From Planctomycetota bacterium (GTDB taxonomy: Bacteria; Planctomycetota; Phycisphaerae; WQYP01), in the NCBI GenBank assembly GCA_021818445.1, contig JAKAEB010000021.1, positions 1 through 55,841 on the forward strand: a stretch of DNA of 55,841 bases. The letters are read 5' to 3'. The first letter of the stretch is position 1; every line of letters starts with the position of its first letter. Both the position numbers and the translations under genes were made by a program. Below the pieces are notes generated by a model that was not told the origin of the DNA, searched no databases, and saw only the letters and a program-made list of their open reading frames with translations. Shown piece by piece: positions 9,370-18,424 of the stretch.

Positions 9370-9402
9370 AAAAAAAAGGCCCGAGTCGGGGTGACTCGGG
9401 CC
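9370..9402 (-). terminator. Rho-independent terminator
   Basis: A perfect 10-bp stem (GGCCCGAGTC, 9378-9387, with GACTCGGGCC, 9393-9402) and 5-nt loop is followed on the minus strand by eight T residues (complement of 9370-9377). There is no T-run in the plus orientation. The only reading frame upstream on that strand is the short relic at 9432-9530. Confidence 0.85.
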
Positions 9403-9431
9403 GTAACATTATTTCTGTATTCGCGAACGCA

Positions 9432-9530
9432 TCAGGCGTTTCGACGACGCGGTTTGAGATATTTAACCACACCGATTGCCAGCAAGCCCGCCGACGCCAG
9501 CAATACCGGACGGGGGCATCTATGGCAGAA
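9432..9530 (-). pseudogene. Relic of a membrane-anchor tail resembling PEP-CTERM
   Basis: A 32-codon open stretch without a good start ends in a hydrophobic helix and a basic tail: PRPVLLASAGLLAIGVV, then KYLKPRRRNA and stop. This is the shape of a PEP-CTERM sorting tail (Pro-x-Pro, ~20 apolar residues, Arg cluster), as in the intact protein ending at 30320. An in-frame TAA at 9531-9533 precedes it and tRNA-Leu begins 33 bp further on, so any gene body is gone. The retained terminator downstream suggests a once-real gene. A functional micro-ORF with a non-ATG start is the alternative. Confidence 0.35.
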
Positions 9531-9563
9531 TTATCGGCTCTGTTTTATACTGCCAGATATTCC

Positions 9564-9646
9564 GCGGGCGTGGCGGAATTGGCAGACGCGCTAGATTCAG
9601 GTTCTAGTGTCCAAAAGACGTGGAGGTTCGACTCCTCTCGCCCGCA
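9564..9646 (+). tRNA. tRNA-Leu (anticodon CAG)
   Basis: The acceptor stem GCGGGCG (9564-9570) pairs with CGCCCGC (9639-9645), with discriminator A at 9646. The anticodon arm CTAGA-TTCAGGT-TCTAG puts CAG at 9598-9600. A long variable arm and a GGTTCGACT T-loop complete a class II tRNA-Leu for CUG. CCA is not encoded. A TATACT -10-like box lies at 9546-9551. It is the only plus-strand gene in the first 31 kb. Confidence 0.96.
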
Positions 9647-9699
9647 ATCCCCCGAAATACCCATCAAGCCTTAGGTTGCAATCCGGCCATCACCATCCA

Positions 9700-11802
9700 T
9701 CAATGGTGAAAAATCATCGGCAGATCATTGAATAACGTAACGTACAGAAATACGCCGCCGATCAAAATCAGACCTACAATTTGAATACCCGCCTGCACTT
9801 TGAGCGGCAATGGCCGACCGCGAATTTTTTCCAACAGCAGCATCACGAACAAGCCACCATCAAGGATGGGAAGCGGTAGAAAATTAATAACCGCCAGATT
9901 GACAGATATCAACCCCATGAAATAGAGCAGGTACATCAGGCCCTGGGATTCAAGCTGATAGCTTACCGCCGCCACACCTACCACACCATGAAGCTGGCTG
10001 GGTGAGACGGTGCCTATGCCGAGCCCGCGCAGCGTCAGGTAGGTGTTGGTAATCCAGCGGATGGTATGGTCAATCCCCATTGCCAGAGCCGTCGAAAGGC
10101 TCGACGATTTTTGAATCTGCGTGAGGGGATTAAGCGGTAAGCCCAGGCTGAAATGAAGCTTTTTCAAGTTGGCGAACGCATGCCCTGCATTGTTGACCAC
10201 AAGCGGCTCACGATGACCGACCAACCTGATGGCCAAATGCGTATGGGGATGGGCTTTGGCAAAGGTATATAGTTCAAGCCAATTCTTGACGGGTGTATAG
10301 GTAATGGGTGCGGCTTTTGACGACGCCCGATTAATAACTGCGACGCCATCAAAGGCATCGCCGGCGCGGACGCGCGGTTTGGCACCGCGTGATTTACCGA
10401 ACAGGTTGGTGTCATAGGCAGGTACAGCCTCGATACCGAGAAACCCTTTTCCATTTAAATGTCCGATGTGGACAACGAGGGTTTTGGTTTTGCCATTTCG
10501 CACAACCTTCATGCTCATGGTTTGATTGGGGTTATGGCTGGAGATGTGACGAATTTGCCGCCAGTCGGGGTCAACAATCGTGCCGATTCGCACGATAACA
10601 TCGCCGGGTTGCAAGCCGGCTTTTTGCGCACCTGATTGGGGCACAATCGCGGCAATTTGCATCAATGGCCGATACCCCAGAATGGCCGGGATATGCGTGA
10701 TCCCCAGGGCCGGTTCGAGGTTTGGCGTCACACTGACGGAATATTTATCACCCCGGCTGGACTTCAGGGTCAGCGTGATGGGCCGTCCGTGACACCGCTG
10801 TTCAAAATGATAAAGCTGGCCGTAGGACGAGATGGGGTGCCCATTGACGGCCAGAATCGTGCTGCCGGGCTTGATTTTGGCCAAGATCGGATTGGATAGG
10901 GCCAGATCCGCCACCTGTTTTGCCTTAACTTTTGGTACCTTTAATGATTCCGGCTCCGCGACACCAAACATGAGAAATCCCGTCGATTTCGACATGGTGG
11001 GCACCACATTGGCCGACTTCGGTTGGCCGCCATCGAAGGAAATGTATGTCAATTTTATCGGTTTGCCGGGCCTATCCAGGGCAGAGGCCATTTTAAGATC
11101 AGAAAATTCAAGAAAACCCAGGGGCTTATGGTTGTTAATGGCGATGACCCGGTCGCCCACGCGCAGGCCCGCTTTCATGGCCGGGCTGTTATATTCCACG
11201 CCGCCAATCACAGCCGGTTCAAAGGGAACACCTACGCGGAAGACAATGACAAAAATAATAAATGCAAGGATTAAATTCATCACCACGCCGGCGGAAATAA
11301 CAATCATGCGTTGCCAGATGGGTTTGTTGGCAAAAGATGCGGGGTCGCTGCTCACTTTCGTGGGGTCGAGGTCGTCCTGACCCAGCATGCGCACGTAGCC
11401 GCCAAATGGCAACCATGCGATGCGGTAGTCGGTTTCGCCCAAAGTTTGTGGTACGACCAATTTTGCGGCGTCGCCTTCGGCGGTTACCGGCGGCCCGATG
11501 GGCACAGAGCCGAAGCTGAAACCTTTTCCTTTCCGCCACCCGCAGAGGCGCGGCCCGATACCGAGAGAGAATACATCACAGCGGATTTTGAATGATTTGG
11601 CGGCCAGAAAATGCCCTAATTCGTGGAAGAATACCAGCACACCAAAACCGATGATTACCAAGGCCACCTGGCCGACGCCGTGGATGAAATGGGTCAGCAG
11701 GCCGGCGGCAAAAAGTGGCAGGAACAGCGTAAGGAGTACGACACTTCGGGCGGCGGATTTATGGCCGAACCGAGGTGGGCGGATTTTTTTATTATTTGGC
11801 AT
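9700..11802 (-). CDS. rseP: Site-2 intramembrane metalloprotease RseP, expanded form
   Basis: This is an M50 protease. Residues 60-64 HELGH carry the zinc-binding HExxH motif in the first core helix. The conserved C-terminal membrane segment contains INFLPLPILDGG (the third zinc ligand Asp), and the protein ends in two further hydrophobic segments. At 700 residues it is far longer than E. coli RseP (~450). The centre holds at least two PDZ-like blocks (SPAMKAGLRVGDRVIAIN, GAQKAGLQPGDVIVRIG) plus one or two degenerate copies. In the family it cleaves anti-sigma factors within the membrane. It follows dxr by 34 nt, the common dxr-rseP pairing. The start ATG at 11802 has AAGAGG upstream. Confidence 0.92.
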   Translation of the reverse strand: MPNNKKIRPPRFGHKSAARSVVLLTLFLPLFAAGLLTHFIHGVGQVALVIIGFGVLVFFHELGHFLAAKSFKIRCDVFSLGIGPRLCGWRKGKGFSFGSVPIGPPVTAEGDAAKLVVPQTLGETDYRIAWLPFGGYVRMLGQDDLDPTKVSSDPASFANKPIWQRMIVISAGVVMNLILAFIIFVIVFRVGVPFEPAVIGGVEYNSPAMKAGLRVGDRVIAINNHKPLGFLEFSDLKMASALDRPGKPIKLTYISFDGGQPKSANVVPTMSKSTGFLMFGVAEPESLKVPKVKAKQVADLALSNPILAKIKPGSTILAVNGHPISSYGQLYHFEQRCHGRPITLTLKSSRGDKYSVSVTPNLEPALGITHIPAILGYRPLMQIAAIVPQSGAQKAGLQPGDVIVRIGTIVDPDWRQIRHISSHNPNQTMSMKVVRNGKTKTLVVHIGHLNGKGFLGIEAVPAYDTNLFGKSRGAKPRVRAGDAFDGVAVINRASSKAAPITYTPVKNWLELYTFAKAHPHTHLAIRLVGHREPLVVNNAGHAFANLKKLHFSLGLPLNPLTQIQKSSSLSTALAMGIDHTIRWITNTYLTLRGLGIGTVSPSQLHGVVGVAAVSYQLESQGLMYLLYFMGLISVNLAVINFLPLPILDGGLFVMLLLEKIRGRPLPLKVQAGIQIVGLILIGGVFLYVTLFNDLPMIFHH

Positions 11803-11836
11803 TCAGAGCAACCTCTTCGAGAGCAATAATTTTAAC

Positions 11837-13042
11837 CTATAAGGCCTGCGCGGCCTGCTGGCGCGCCCATTGGTCGGCGGCCAGCAATTGCTGCAAATTG
11901 GGTTTGGCCACAAAGCCGGACTTAAAATGGGATCCGAGCACATCAGCAACCGTGGATACGATTTTTGAAAATGGCATTTTTCCAGCGCGAAAATGTGCGT
12001 TTGCCACCTCGTTGGCGGCATTGAGCACCGCCCCACTGGTGCCACCGCGGCGGATGACTTCATACCCCAATTTCAAGGCGGGGTATCGGTCATCGGCGGG
12101 CGCAAAATCCATCGTTTTTACCTTACTCCAGTCGAGGCGATTGGAGCATCCGGGATGGCGGTGGGGATGAGTCATAGCGTATTGTATGGCGGTACGCATA
12201 TCGGGTGTGCCCATTTGCGCAATGATGCTGCCATCCATAAATTCAACCATACTGTGAATAATCGACTGAGGATGGATCACCACATCAATCCTATCGGCCG
12301 GCAGGCCAAACAACCAATGGGCCTCGATCAACTCCAAGGCCTTATTCATTAACGTTGCCGAGTCGATGGTAATCTTTGGGCCCATATTCCAATTGGGGTG
12401 ATTCAGGGCCTCTTTGACGGTGGCTTTCGCCAATTTTTTGGTGGGCCAGTCGCGGAAAGGCCCCCCACTGGCGGTGAGAATGATTCTGCGCACCTCCGAT
12501 GCCTGTCCGCTCTTGAGCGACTGAAACACCGCGCTGTGCTCGGAATCAATGGGCAAAATGGTCGCTCCGTGCCTTTTAGCCAATGGCATAACGAGTCCGC
12601 CAGCCACCACCAATGCCTCTTTATTTGCTAGCGCAATAACCTTACCGTGCCGGGCCGCATGCAGCACGGGTTTCAGCCCGGCGGCACCCACGACGGCGGC
12701 AATCACCATGTCAACATCGGCACGGGCAGCCAACGATTCCATGGCCTGGGCACCGAATTCCACCCCGATGCGACTGGGTCGTAGCCTGGCGGAGAGACTT
12801 TCGCGGCAGGCAAGGTCGGGCGGATCGGATAACACCACCAATTTTGGTTTGACCGCTATGGCCTGATCGGCGAGCTTTTGCCAATTGGTACCGGCAGCAA
12901 GACCAACAATTTGAAACTGGCGGTGCAGGTGACGGGTCACCTCCAAGGCATTGGAGCCGATTGATCCGGTAGAACCTAAAACAGCAATCCGGCAAACTTT
13001 ACCGGAGGGCGACTTAAGTTTTTCCGTAGTACGTCTGGCCAT
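11837..13042 (-). CDS. dxr: 1-deoxy-D-xylulose 5-phosphate reductoisomerase
   Basis: The 401-residue protein opens with the NADPH-binding Rossmann segment VLGSTGSIGSNALEV (about 20-34). It carries ALANKEALVVAG, LPIDSEHSAVFQSL (metal-binding Asp/Glu) and ILTASGGPF, followed by WNMGPKITIDSATLMNK, all diagnostic of Dxr. It converts DXP to MEP in the non-mevalonate isoprenoid pathway. It is directly upstream of rseP. The C-terminal helical domain is complete. Confidence 0.97.
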   Translation of the reverse strand: MARRTTEKLKSPSGKVCRIAVLGSTGSIGSNALEVTRHLHRQFQIVGLAAGTNWQKLADQAIAVKPKLVVLSDPPDLACRESLSARLRPSRIGVEFGAQAMESLAARADVDMVIAAVVGAAGLKPVLHAARHGKVIALANKEALVVAGGLVMPLAKRHGATILPIDSEHSAVFQSLKSGQASEVRRIILTASGGPFRDWPTKKLAKATVKEALNHPNWNMGPKITIDSATLMNKALELIEAHWLFGLPADRIDVVIHPQSIIHSMVEFMDGSIIAQMGTPDMRTAIQYAMTHPHRHPGCSNRLDWSKVKTMDFAPADDRYPALKLGYEVIRRGGTSGAVLNAANEVANAHFRAGKMPFSKIVSTVADVLGSHFKSGFVAKPNLQQLLAADQWARQQAAQAL

Positions 13043-13174
13043 AATTTTTTCATTCCTCGTCCGCTGCCAATCCCAGTGGCATCAGTATCCGACGCCCCTG
13101 ACGGGATAAAATTGCCAAGCGCTGACCCGTCTGCATTTATCTATCTGCACGCACATAAGGGTGCCCGCCCCACT

Positions 13175-14266
13175 TCATGAATTAAACAGGAAGTGCGCCA
13201 CATCCCCTTCCTGAAATATGTACGTTTTACCTTCGGCCCGCAGTCGGCCAGCGGCGCGAATGGCGCTTTCCGTTTTATATTTCACCAGGTCGTCGACCGA
13301 ATAAATTTCCGCCCGAATGAATCCCTTTTCAAAATCGGTGTGAATCACTCCCGCGGCCTGCGGCGCGGTGGCACCAATCGGGATCGTCCAGGCGCGAATC
13401 TCTTTCGGGCCGGCGGTGAAATAACTCTGCAAACCAAGGATACGGTACGCTTCGCGTGCCACGGCAGAAAGCGCCGGCTCCTTAAGGCCCATGGCGGCCA
13501 GCATCTCCGCCCGGTCTTCCGGTGCCATCTCAGAAAGTTCCGCCTCAAGCCGGGCACACACGCACACCACAGCGCCGTTTTCAGCCGCGGCGCGACGGCG
13601 AACCTTTTCCACATGGGGGCTGGCACCGTGCAGATCATTTTCATCCACATTGGCCACATACAACACCCGCTTAGCCGTGATGACTCCCATGGCCCGAATC
13701 ATGGTGTGCTCATCCGGTTTGAGTCCGGAGAGACGACGAATGGGCACCCCGCGCTTAAGTTCTTCAATCAGGCGATCCATCAGTGCGACCTGCTCAATGG
13801 CCACCTTGTCACCGGACTTGGCCAGCCGCCGGTGCTTATCGACCGATTTTTCCAGTGTTTCAAGATCGGCCAGCATTAATTCGGTATCGATGGTGTCGAT
13901 ATCGCGTTCGGGGTCAACCGATCCATCCACATGCAGAATATCGCCGGATTCAAAACACCGCACCACATGGACGATGGCGTCTACTTCGCGGATATGTGAT
14001 AAGAATTTATTACCCAGGCCCTCCCCCGTACTAGCCCCTTTGACCAACCCCGCAATATCAACAACCCGCAGCGAGGCGGGTATTATTTTTTCCGTCGGAA
14101 TGTGGGCATTGAGAATGGCGAGACGATCGTCCGGCACACTCACCACGCCAACGTTGGGTTCAATGGTGGCAAACGGGTAATTGGCCGCCAGCGCCCCGGC
14201 ACTGGTCAACGCATTGAATAAGGTGGATTTACCCACATTCGGCAGTCCGACAACACCAACTTCCAT
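13175..14266 (-). CDS. ychF: YchF-type ATPase/GTPase
   Basis: The 363-residue protein starts [20 protein letters not shown], with a P-loop at residues 7-14. The G3 motif is [10 protein letters not shown], and VHVVRCF and YVANVDE are typical of YchF, whose altered G4 (no NKxD) favours ATP. The coiled-coil arm lies about 130-200, and the TGS domain with [19 protein letters not shown] at the end. It is a ribosome-associated, stress-linked universal P-loop protein. The ATG at 14266 has AAAGG 5 nt upstream. It is 32 nt from the aldehyde dehydrogenase gene. Confidence 0.96.
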   Translation of the reverse strand: MEVGVVGLPNVGKSTLFNALTSAGALAANYPFATIEPNVGVVSVPDDRLAILNAHIPTEKIIPASLRVVDIAGLVKGASTGEGLGNKFLSHIREVDAIVHVVRCFESGDILHVDGSVDPERDIDTIDTELMLADLETLEKSVDKHRRLAKSGDKVAIEQVALMDRLIEELKRGVPIRRLSGLKPDEHTMIRAMGVITAKRVLYVANVDENDLHGASPHVEKVRRRAAAENGAVVCVCARLEAELSEMAPEDRAEMLAAMGLKEPALSAVAREAYRILGLQSYFTAGPKEIRAWTIPIGATAPQAAGVIHTDFEKGFIRAEIYSVDDLVKYKTESAIRAAGRLRAEGKTYIFQEGDVAHFLFNS

Positions 14267-14298
14267 TTAAGCCTTTCTGTTAGCTTTATTGATCATCA

Positions 14299-15768
14299 TC
14301 ACTGATGGCCGGACGGCTGGGTTTCTGACTTTCTTCCGCCGGATGTCCTGGGCTTTCTCACCAGCAGGGTTTTTAGTTCTGTGAATTCTGCTATTGCCCA
14401 GCGCACGCCTTCGCGTCCGATGCCCGATGCCTTGACACCCCCGTACGGCAGTGCATCGACGCGCGTCGTGGGGACATCGTTGACTATCACGCCACCAACC
14501 TGAGCTTCCTTAAATACCCGCCGGGTCAGCGACACGCTGTCACTGAACAGGCCGAGATGGAGTCCAAAGCGCGAGGCATTTATCCGGGCGATAGCCTCGG
14601 AAATATCGGCATATGTTATTATGATAGCCACCGGCCCAAATGCCTCATTCTGCGATAACTCGCTGGTGGGAGGAACATTTGTCAATAATGTCGGTTGAAA
14701 ATAGGCACCGCGGCGTGTTCCGCCGGTAAGCAATGTGGCACCGGCCTGCACCGCGGAAGCAACCCATTTTTCGATGCGAACCGCATTGGCCTCATCAATC
14801 AGCGGGCCTACGTCGGTGCGGGGAGAGCTGGGGTTACCAACGCGCAATTGCCGCGTTTTTTGTACGAGTTTGCGAATGGCATTATCGGCGATTTTTTCAT
14901 GAATAAATATTTTTTGCACACTGATGCAACTCTGACCGGCATAACCGAATGCTGCCGGCACGATGCGCCCCACTGCGTCGGCGATATCGGTATCGGGCTC
15001 AAGAATGACGGCTGAATCGGATCCAAGTTCCAACACCACCTTTTTGCCGATCGCCTGACGCTGAATTTCATAACCCACGCCGACTGAACCGGTAAACGAG
15101 ACCACACGCACCGGATCGGCACCGGTCAGATATTTGGCCACATCGGTATCGCAGGGCAGAATGGACCAGCTTTCGGGGGGCAAGCCCGAGAGTCGCAGTG
15201 CCTCACCGAGTAACAGGGCCGTCAGTGGTGTGCGTTCAGATGGTTTGAGAATGAAAGAGCATCCACATGCCAGCGCCGGTGCAACCTTGTGTGCCACCAG
15301 ATTAAGCGGAAAGTTAAAGGGTGTAATGAGCACACATGGGCCGGCGGCAACTCTCTCCACCACGGCGTAATAATCATTGGAACGCTCATCAATATCCGCC
15401 AAAGGTTGGTAGCCATCTACACGGGTGGATTCTTCCACCGCAAGACGAAACGTGGTAAGCGCGCGGTCCACTTCAGCCCGTGCTGTGGTGATGGGTTTAC
15501 CGGCCTCGGCGCAGATGGAGCGGGCAAATTTTTCGCGGTTGGCATGAACAAAATCGAGCACTCGCTGGCAGATGTCCCGCCGTTGCCAGGACGGGAGAGC
15601 GGAGAGTTTTTTCTGCCCTCTCTCCAGCGCGGCAACTGCCCGCTGCGCATGGAGCATGCCCGCATAGCAGGTACGACCGACCAGACGCTGCGATCCCGGG
15701 GATTTGATACCCACGCGATGCAGAGTCCGCAGCGGCTTTCCGGCAAGGTAGATCGGCAAATCAAGCAT
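14299..15768 (-). CDS. Aldehyde dehydrogenase superfamily protein
   Basis: From the ATG at 15768 this is a 489-residue NAD(P)-dependent aldehyde dehydrogenase. Catalytic features are Asn152 in PFNFPLN, Lys175 in LKPSE, SFTGSVGVG (225-233), Glu247 in VLELGSDS and the nucleophile Cys281 in AGQSCISVQK. LELGSDSAVI recalls the lactaldehyde or glyceraldehyde-3-phosphate-dehydrogenase-like ALDH group. The substrate cannot be read from sequence. An upstream frame extends to 15831, but the added 21 residues are Cys/Trp/His-rich and unlike the family, so I chose the inner ATG. It lies between rho and ychF on the same strand. Confidence 0.9.
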   Translation of the reverse strand: MLDLPIYLAGKPLRTLHRVGIKSPGSQRLVGRTCYAGMLHAQRAVAALERGQKKLSALPSWQRRDICQRVLDFVHANREKFARSICAEAGKPITTARAEVDRALTTFRLAVEESTRVDGYQPLADIDERSNDYYAVVERVAAGPCVLITPFNFPLNLVAHKVAPALACGCSFILKPSERTPLTALLLGEALRLSGLPPESWSILPCDTDVAKYLTGADPVRVVSFTGSVGVGYEIQRQAIGKKVVLELGSDSAVILEPDTDIADAVGRIVPAAFGYAGQSCISVQKIFIHEKIADNAIRKLVQKTRQLRVGNPSSPRTDVGPLIDEANAVRIEKWVASAVQAGATLLTGGTRRGAYFQPTLLTNVPPTSELSQNEAFGPVAIIITYADISEAIARINASRFGLHLGLFSDSVSLTRRVFKEAQVGGVIVNDVPTTRVDALPYGGVKASGIGREGVRWAIAEFTELKTLLVRKPRTSGGRKSETQPSGHQ

Positions 15769-15847
15769 GAAATTATGTCTCTTGGATGCACACAGCCGAG
15801 CACCCCACCAACAGCCAGCGGGGTGGAGCAATGGCCCACATTATCCG

Positions 15848-17470
15848 TCAGTCGAGATTCATGGTGAGAAGGAACTCACGATTGGTGCTCTTTTTCTCAA
15901 GCCGGGTTTTAAGCATTTCGACGGCTTCAACGGGATTCATATCGGAAAGTATCTTGCGGAGGCGATACACCAATTCAAGTTCCCGTTTATCGAGCAGCAA
16001 TTCCTCTTTACGCGTGCCGCTGGCGGCGATATTGATGGCGGGATAGGTGCGTCGCTCAACGAGCCGACGGTCGAGATGGAGTTCACTGTTGCCGGTACCT
16101 TTGAATTCTTCAAAGATGACCTCATCCATTTTTGACCCGGTATCGACCAAGGCGGTTCCGATGATGGTAAGTGAGCCGCCTTCCTCGATATTCCGCGCCG
16201 CGCCAAAAAAGCGTTTGGGTTTTTGCAGGGCATTGGCGTCCACGCCACCGGTGAGGATTTTGCCGGAGTGTGGAACCTCGGTGTTGTACGCACGGGCCAG
16301 ACGGGTGATGGAGTCGAGCAGAATAACCACATCGCGCCCATATTCGACCAATCGCTTGGCCTTTTCAATTACCATTTCTGCCACGCTGACATGGCGGCTG
16401 GCCGGCTCATCAAAGGTGGAACTGACAACTTCGGCCTGCGTGGCACGTTGCATTTCCGTCACTTCTTCCGGACGCTCATCAATCAGCAACACAATAAGAT
16501 AGGCGTCGGGATGATTGGTGGAAATGGCATTGGCAATTTTCTGGAGCAGAACGGTTTTACCTGTGCGCGGCGGTGCGACAATCAACATGCGTTGACCTTT
16601 GCCGATCGGGGTAACGAGATCGACAATACGCATATTGACCTCGGCGGTGGTGGTTTCCAAAAACAGCCGGGCATTGGGATGCAAGGGAGTAAGGTCTTCA
16701 AAATTGACCTTTTCGGTCAGCATGTTGGGGTCTTCAAAATTGATGGCCTCAACACGCAGCAAGGCGAAGTAGCGTTCGGATTCTTTCGGCGGGCGTATCT
16801 GGCCGGTGATGACATTTCCCGTCTTAAGGCCGAAACGCCGAATTTGCGATGGCGAGACATAAATATCATCCGGGCAGGGCAGGTAGTTATATTCCGGAGA
16901 ACGCAGGAAGCCGAACCCGTCGGGTAAAATTTCCAGTACGCCTTCCCCCACCATCAAGCCGTTGTCGGTGATGCGTTTCTTGATGATTTTGAAGATCAGG
17001 TCCTGTTTTTTAAGCCCGATGTATTCGTCGATCCCCTCTTTTTTGCATATCTCGTGAAGTTCGTTGACGGTCATTTTCTGCAGATCGACGAGGTGCAGTT
17101 CACTGCGCTTGACCTGTTCATACTTTAAGTGGGTCTCATCGTCGTAGAGTTCTTCGTCGGGCATTGCGTTGCCGTCGTTTACGGCAGCTCCCACCATGGT
17201 AGACCCATCCACAAATGGGGCCTTGCGAGCGACGATTTCTTCCGTCGTAAGAGCGGCGGGTTCCTGCGCTTCCGCGGGTGTCGCGGCGGCAACTTCAGGC
17301 GTCCGGTCTGGAACGTGGCCATTGGCGTCCTTGTCGGCGGCAGTCGACTCGACAGGTGTTTCAACCGCCACAGCGGACGGTTGATCGGCAGAAGCCTGCG
17401 CTTCCTTTTCGTTGATCAGGGGCGTCTCGGCGACAGGAGCGGTTTTTTTTGACCGGGATGTACGTGCCAT
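15848..17470 (-). CDS. rho: Transcription termination factor Rho, long N-terminus
   Basis: At 540 residues this Rho exceeds the E. coli protein (419) by an N-terminal extension. Residues 1-115 are Ala/Glu/Pro/Thr-rich and probably disordered. Then come the N-terminal helical domain ([16 protein letters not shown]), the cold-shock RNA-binding fold ([20 protein letters not shown]), the P-loop APPRTGKT (near 297-304), [13 protein letters not shown] and the Q/R-loop region [16 protein letters not shown]. It forms a hexameric RNA helicase. Such extensions are common in high-GC Gram-positive bacteria and other phyla and may bind RNA. The ATG at 17470 has GGAG about 10 nt upstream. Confidence 0.97.
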   Translation of the reverse strand: MARTSRSKKTAPVAETPLINEKEAQASADQPSAVAVETPVESTAADKDANGHVPDRTPEVAAATPAEAQEPAALTTEEIVARKAPFVDGSTMVGAAVNDGNAMPDEELYDDETHLKYEQVKRSELHLVDLQKMTVNELHEICKKEGIDEYIGLKKQDLIFKIIKKRITDNGLMVGEGVLEILPDGFGFLRSPEYNYLPCPDDIYVSPSQIRRFGLKTGNVITGQIRPPKESERYFALLRVEAINFEDPNMLTEKVNFEDLTPLHPNARLFLETTTAEVNMRIVDLVTPIGKGQRMLIVAPPRTGKTVLLQKIANAISTNHPDAYLIVLLIDERPEEVTEMQRATQAEVVSSTFDEPASRHVSVAEMVIEKAKRLVEYGRDVVILLDSITRLARAYNTEVPHSGKILTGGVDANALQKPKRFFGAARNIEEGGSLTIIGTALVDTGSKMDEVIFEEFKGTGNSELHLDRRLVERRTYPAINIAASGTRKEELLLDKRELELVYRLRKILSDMNPVEAVEMLKTRLEKKSTNREFLLTMNLD

Positions 17471-17752
17471 ATTTTATGTTCTCCATGAAATGGGTTAATC
17501 GATTTAATCAGAAGTGGATCAGGTTTGATCCAAATTCCAAGCAAAATTCCTGCAAAACTTTGTTCACGCTTTTGTTTTCTGATCCTGCTGGACCAATGCT
17601 ACTTAATCAGGATTCCTGCCCTTTTTGCCCCGTGGTGAATAAGCCGGCGGTTTGATCTCTTGATACTTGTGTTATCGGCAAGATGGCAAAAATTTCAACG
17701 GCAGAAATTCCAAAATTTCGGGTTCTCGGTGTAAATAAGCCAAAACCATCCC
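17471..17752. other. Intergenic region upstream of rho
   Basis: The 282-bp AT-rich gap between coaE and rho holds no supported gene. A 70-codon minus frame that overlaps the coaE end has no family resemblance. The size would suit a rho promoter and leader, but no confident -35/-10 pair or hairpin was picked out. Confidence 0.4.
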
Positions 17753-18424
17753 TCAACTTACCGTGCCGCGCAACCTGTGATTCCGCTGGAAATCTCTGGT
17801 AATGCAGGTGAGAACCCAATTTACCTGCGCTGCGGTGTGAGGCCAGTCGGCCTCGTTACTGACAACATAATGCGATATTTCCAGCTTTTTGTCCAGTGGA
17901 CATTGGGAAGATTCCCGTTTTTTCCAATCTTCCAATGTCCAACCTCTGTTTTTTTGTACTCGCGAAAATCTTAGCGGTTCCCCGCAATGCACGTATACGA
18001 CCGCATCGCAGCGGAAATGCAGCCCCGATTCTATCAGCAGGGGCGAGTCCAGAACCACTGCCATGATCTGGTTTTCGTGACGAAATTTTTCCATGCATCG
18101 GTGACGATATTCCGCCACGAAAGGGTGAACCATCGCATTAAGCTGCCTGAGCTTCTGCGCATCGGAAAATACCATACTCCCCAGGCGGCCCCGGTCGATG
18201 TCATTTTGTTCATTGACAATTTGGGTTCCAAATACGCCAATGATTTGAGCTTTAATTTCTGCATCGTGCAGCGCCGCATGTGCCGCCTCATCGCTGTCGA
18301 TAATCCTGCAGCCTGCGTCGGCAAACATTTTTGCCACCGAACTTTTCCCGCTGCCGATACCCCCCACCAGACCAATTACCGGCCAAGGGTAGGAGGGTTC
18401 AGTTGCAGTTGGTGGCTGGGTCAT
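17753..18424 (-). CDS. coaE: Dephospho-CoA kinase
   Basis: The 223-residue protein has the P-loop GGIGSGKS (21-28), then MFADAGCRIIDSDEAAH, whose Asp residues bind dephospho-CoA. DSPLLIESGLHFRCDAVVYV and the lid-like EDWKKRESSQ follow, the normal CoaE order. It phosphorylates dephospho-CoA to CoA. Its ATG overlaps the stop of the upstream membrane transferase (ATGA at 18421-18424), implying translational coupling. The usual core is ~200 residues, so the length is normal. Confidence 0.94.
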   Translation of the reverse strand: MTQPPTATEPSYPWPVIGLVGGIGSGKSSVAKMFADAGCRIIDSDEAAHAALHDAEIKAQIIGVFGTQIVNEQNDIDRGRLGSMVFSDAQKLRQLNAMVHPFVAEYRHRCMEKFRHENQIMAVVLDSPLLIESGLHFRCDAVVYVHCGEPLRFSRVQKNRGWTLEDWKKRESSQCPLDKKLEISHYVVSNEADWPHTAAQVNWVLTCITRDFQRNHRLRGTVS

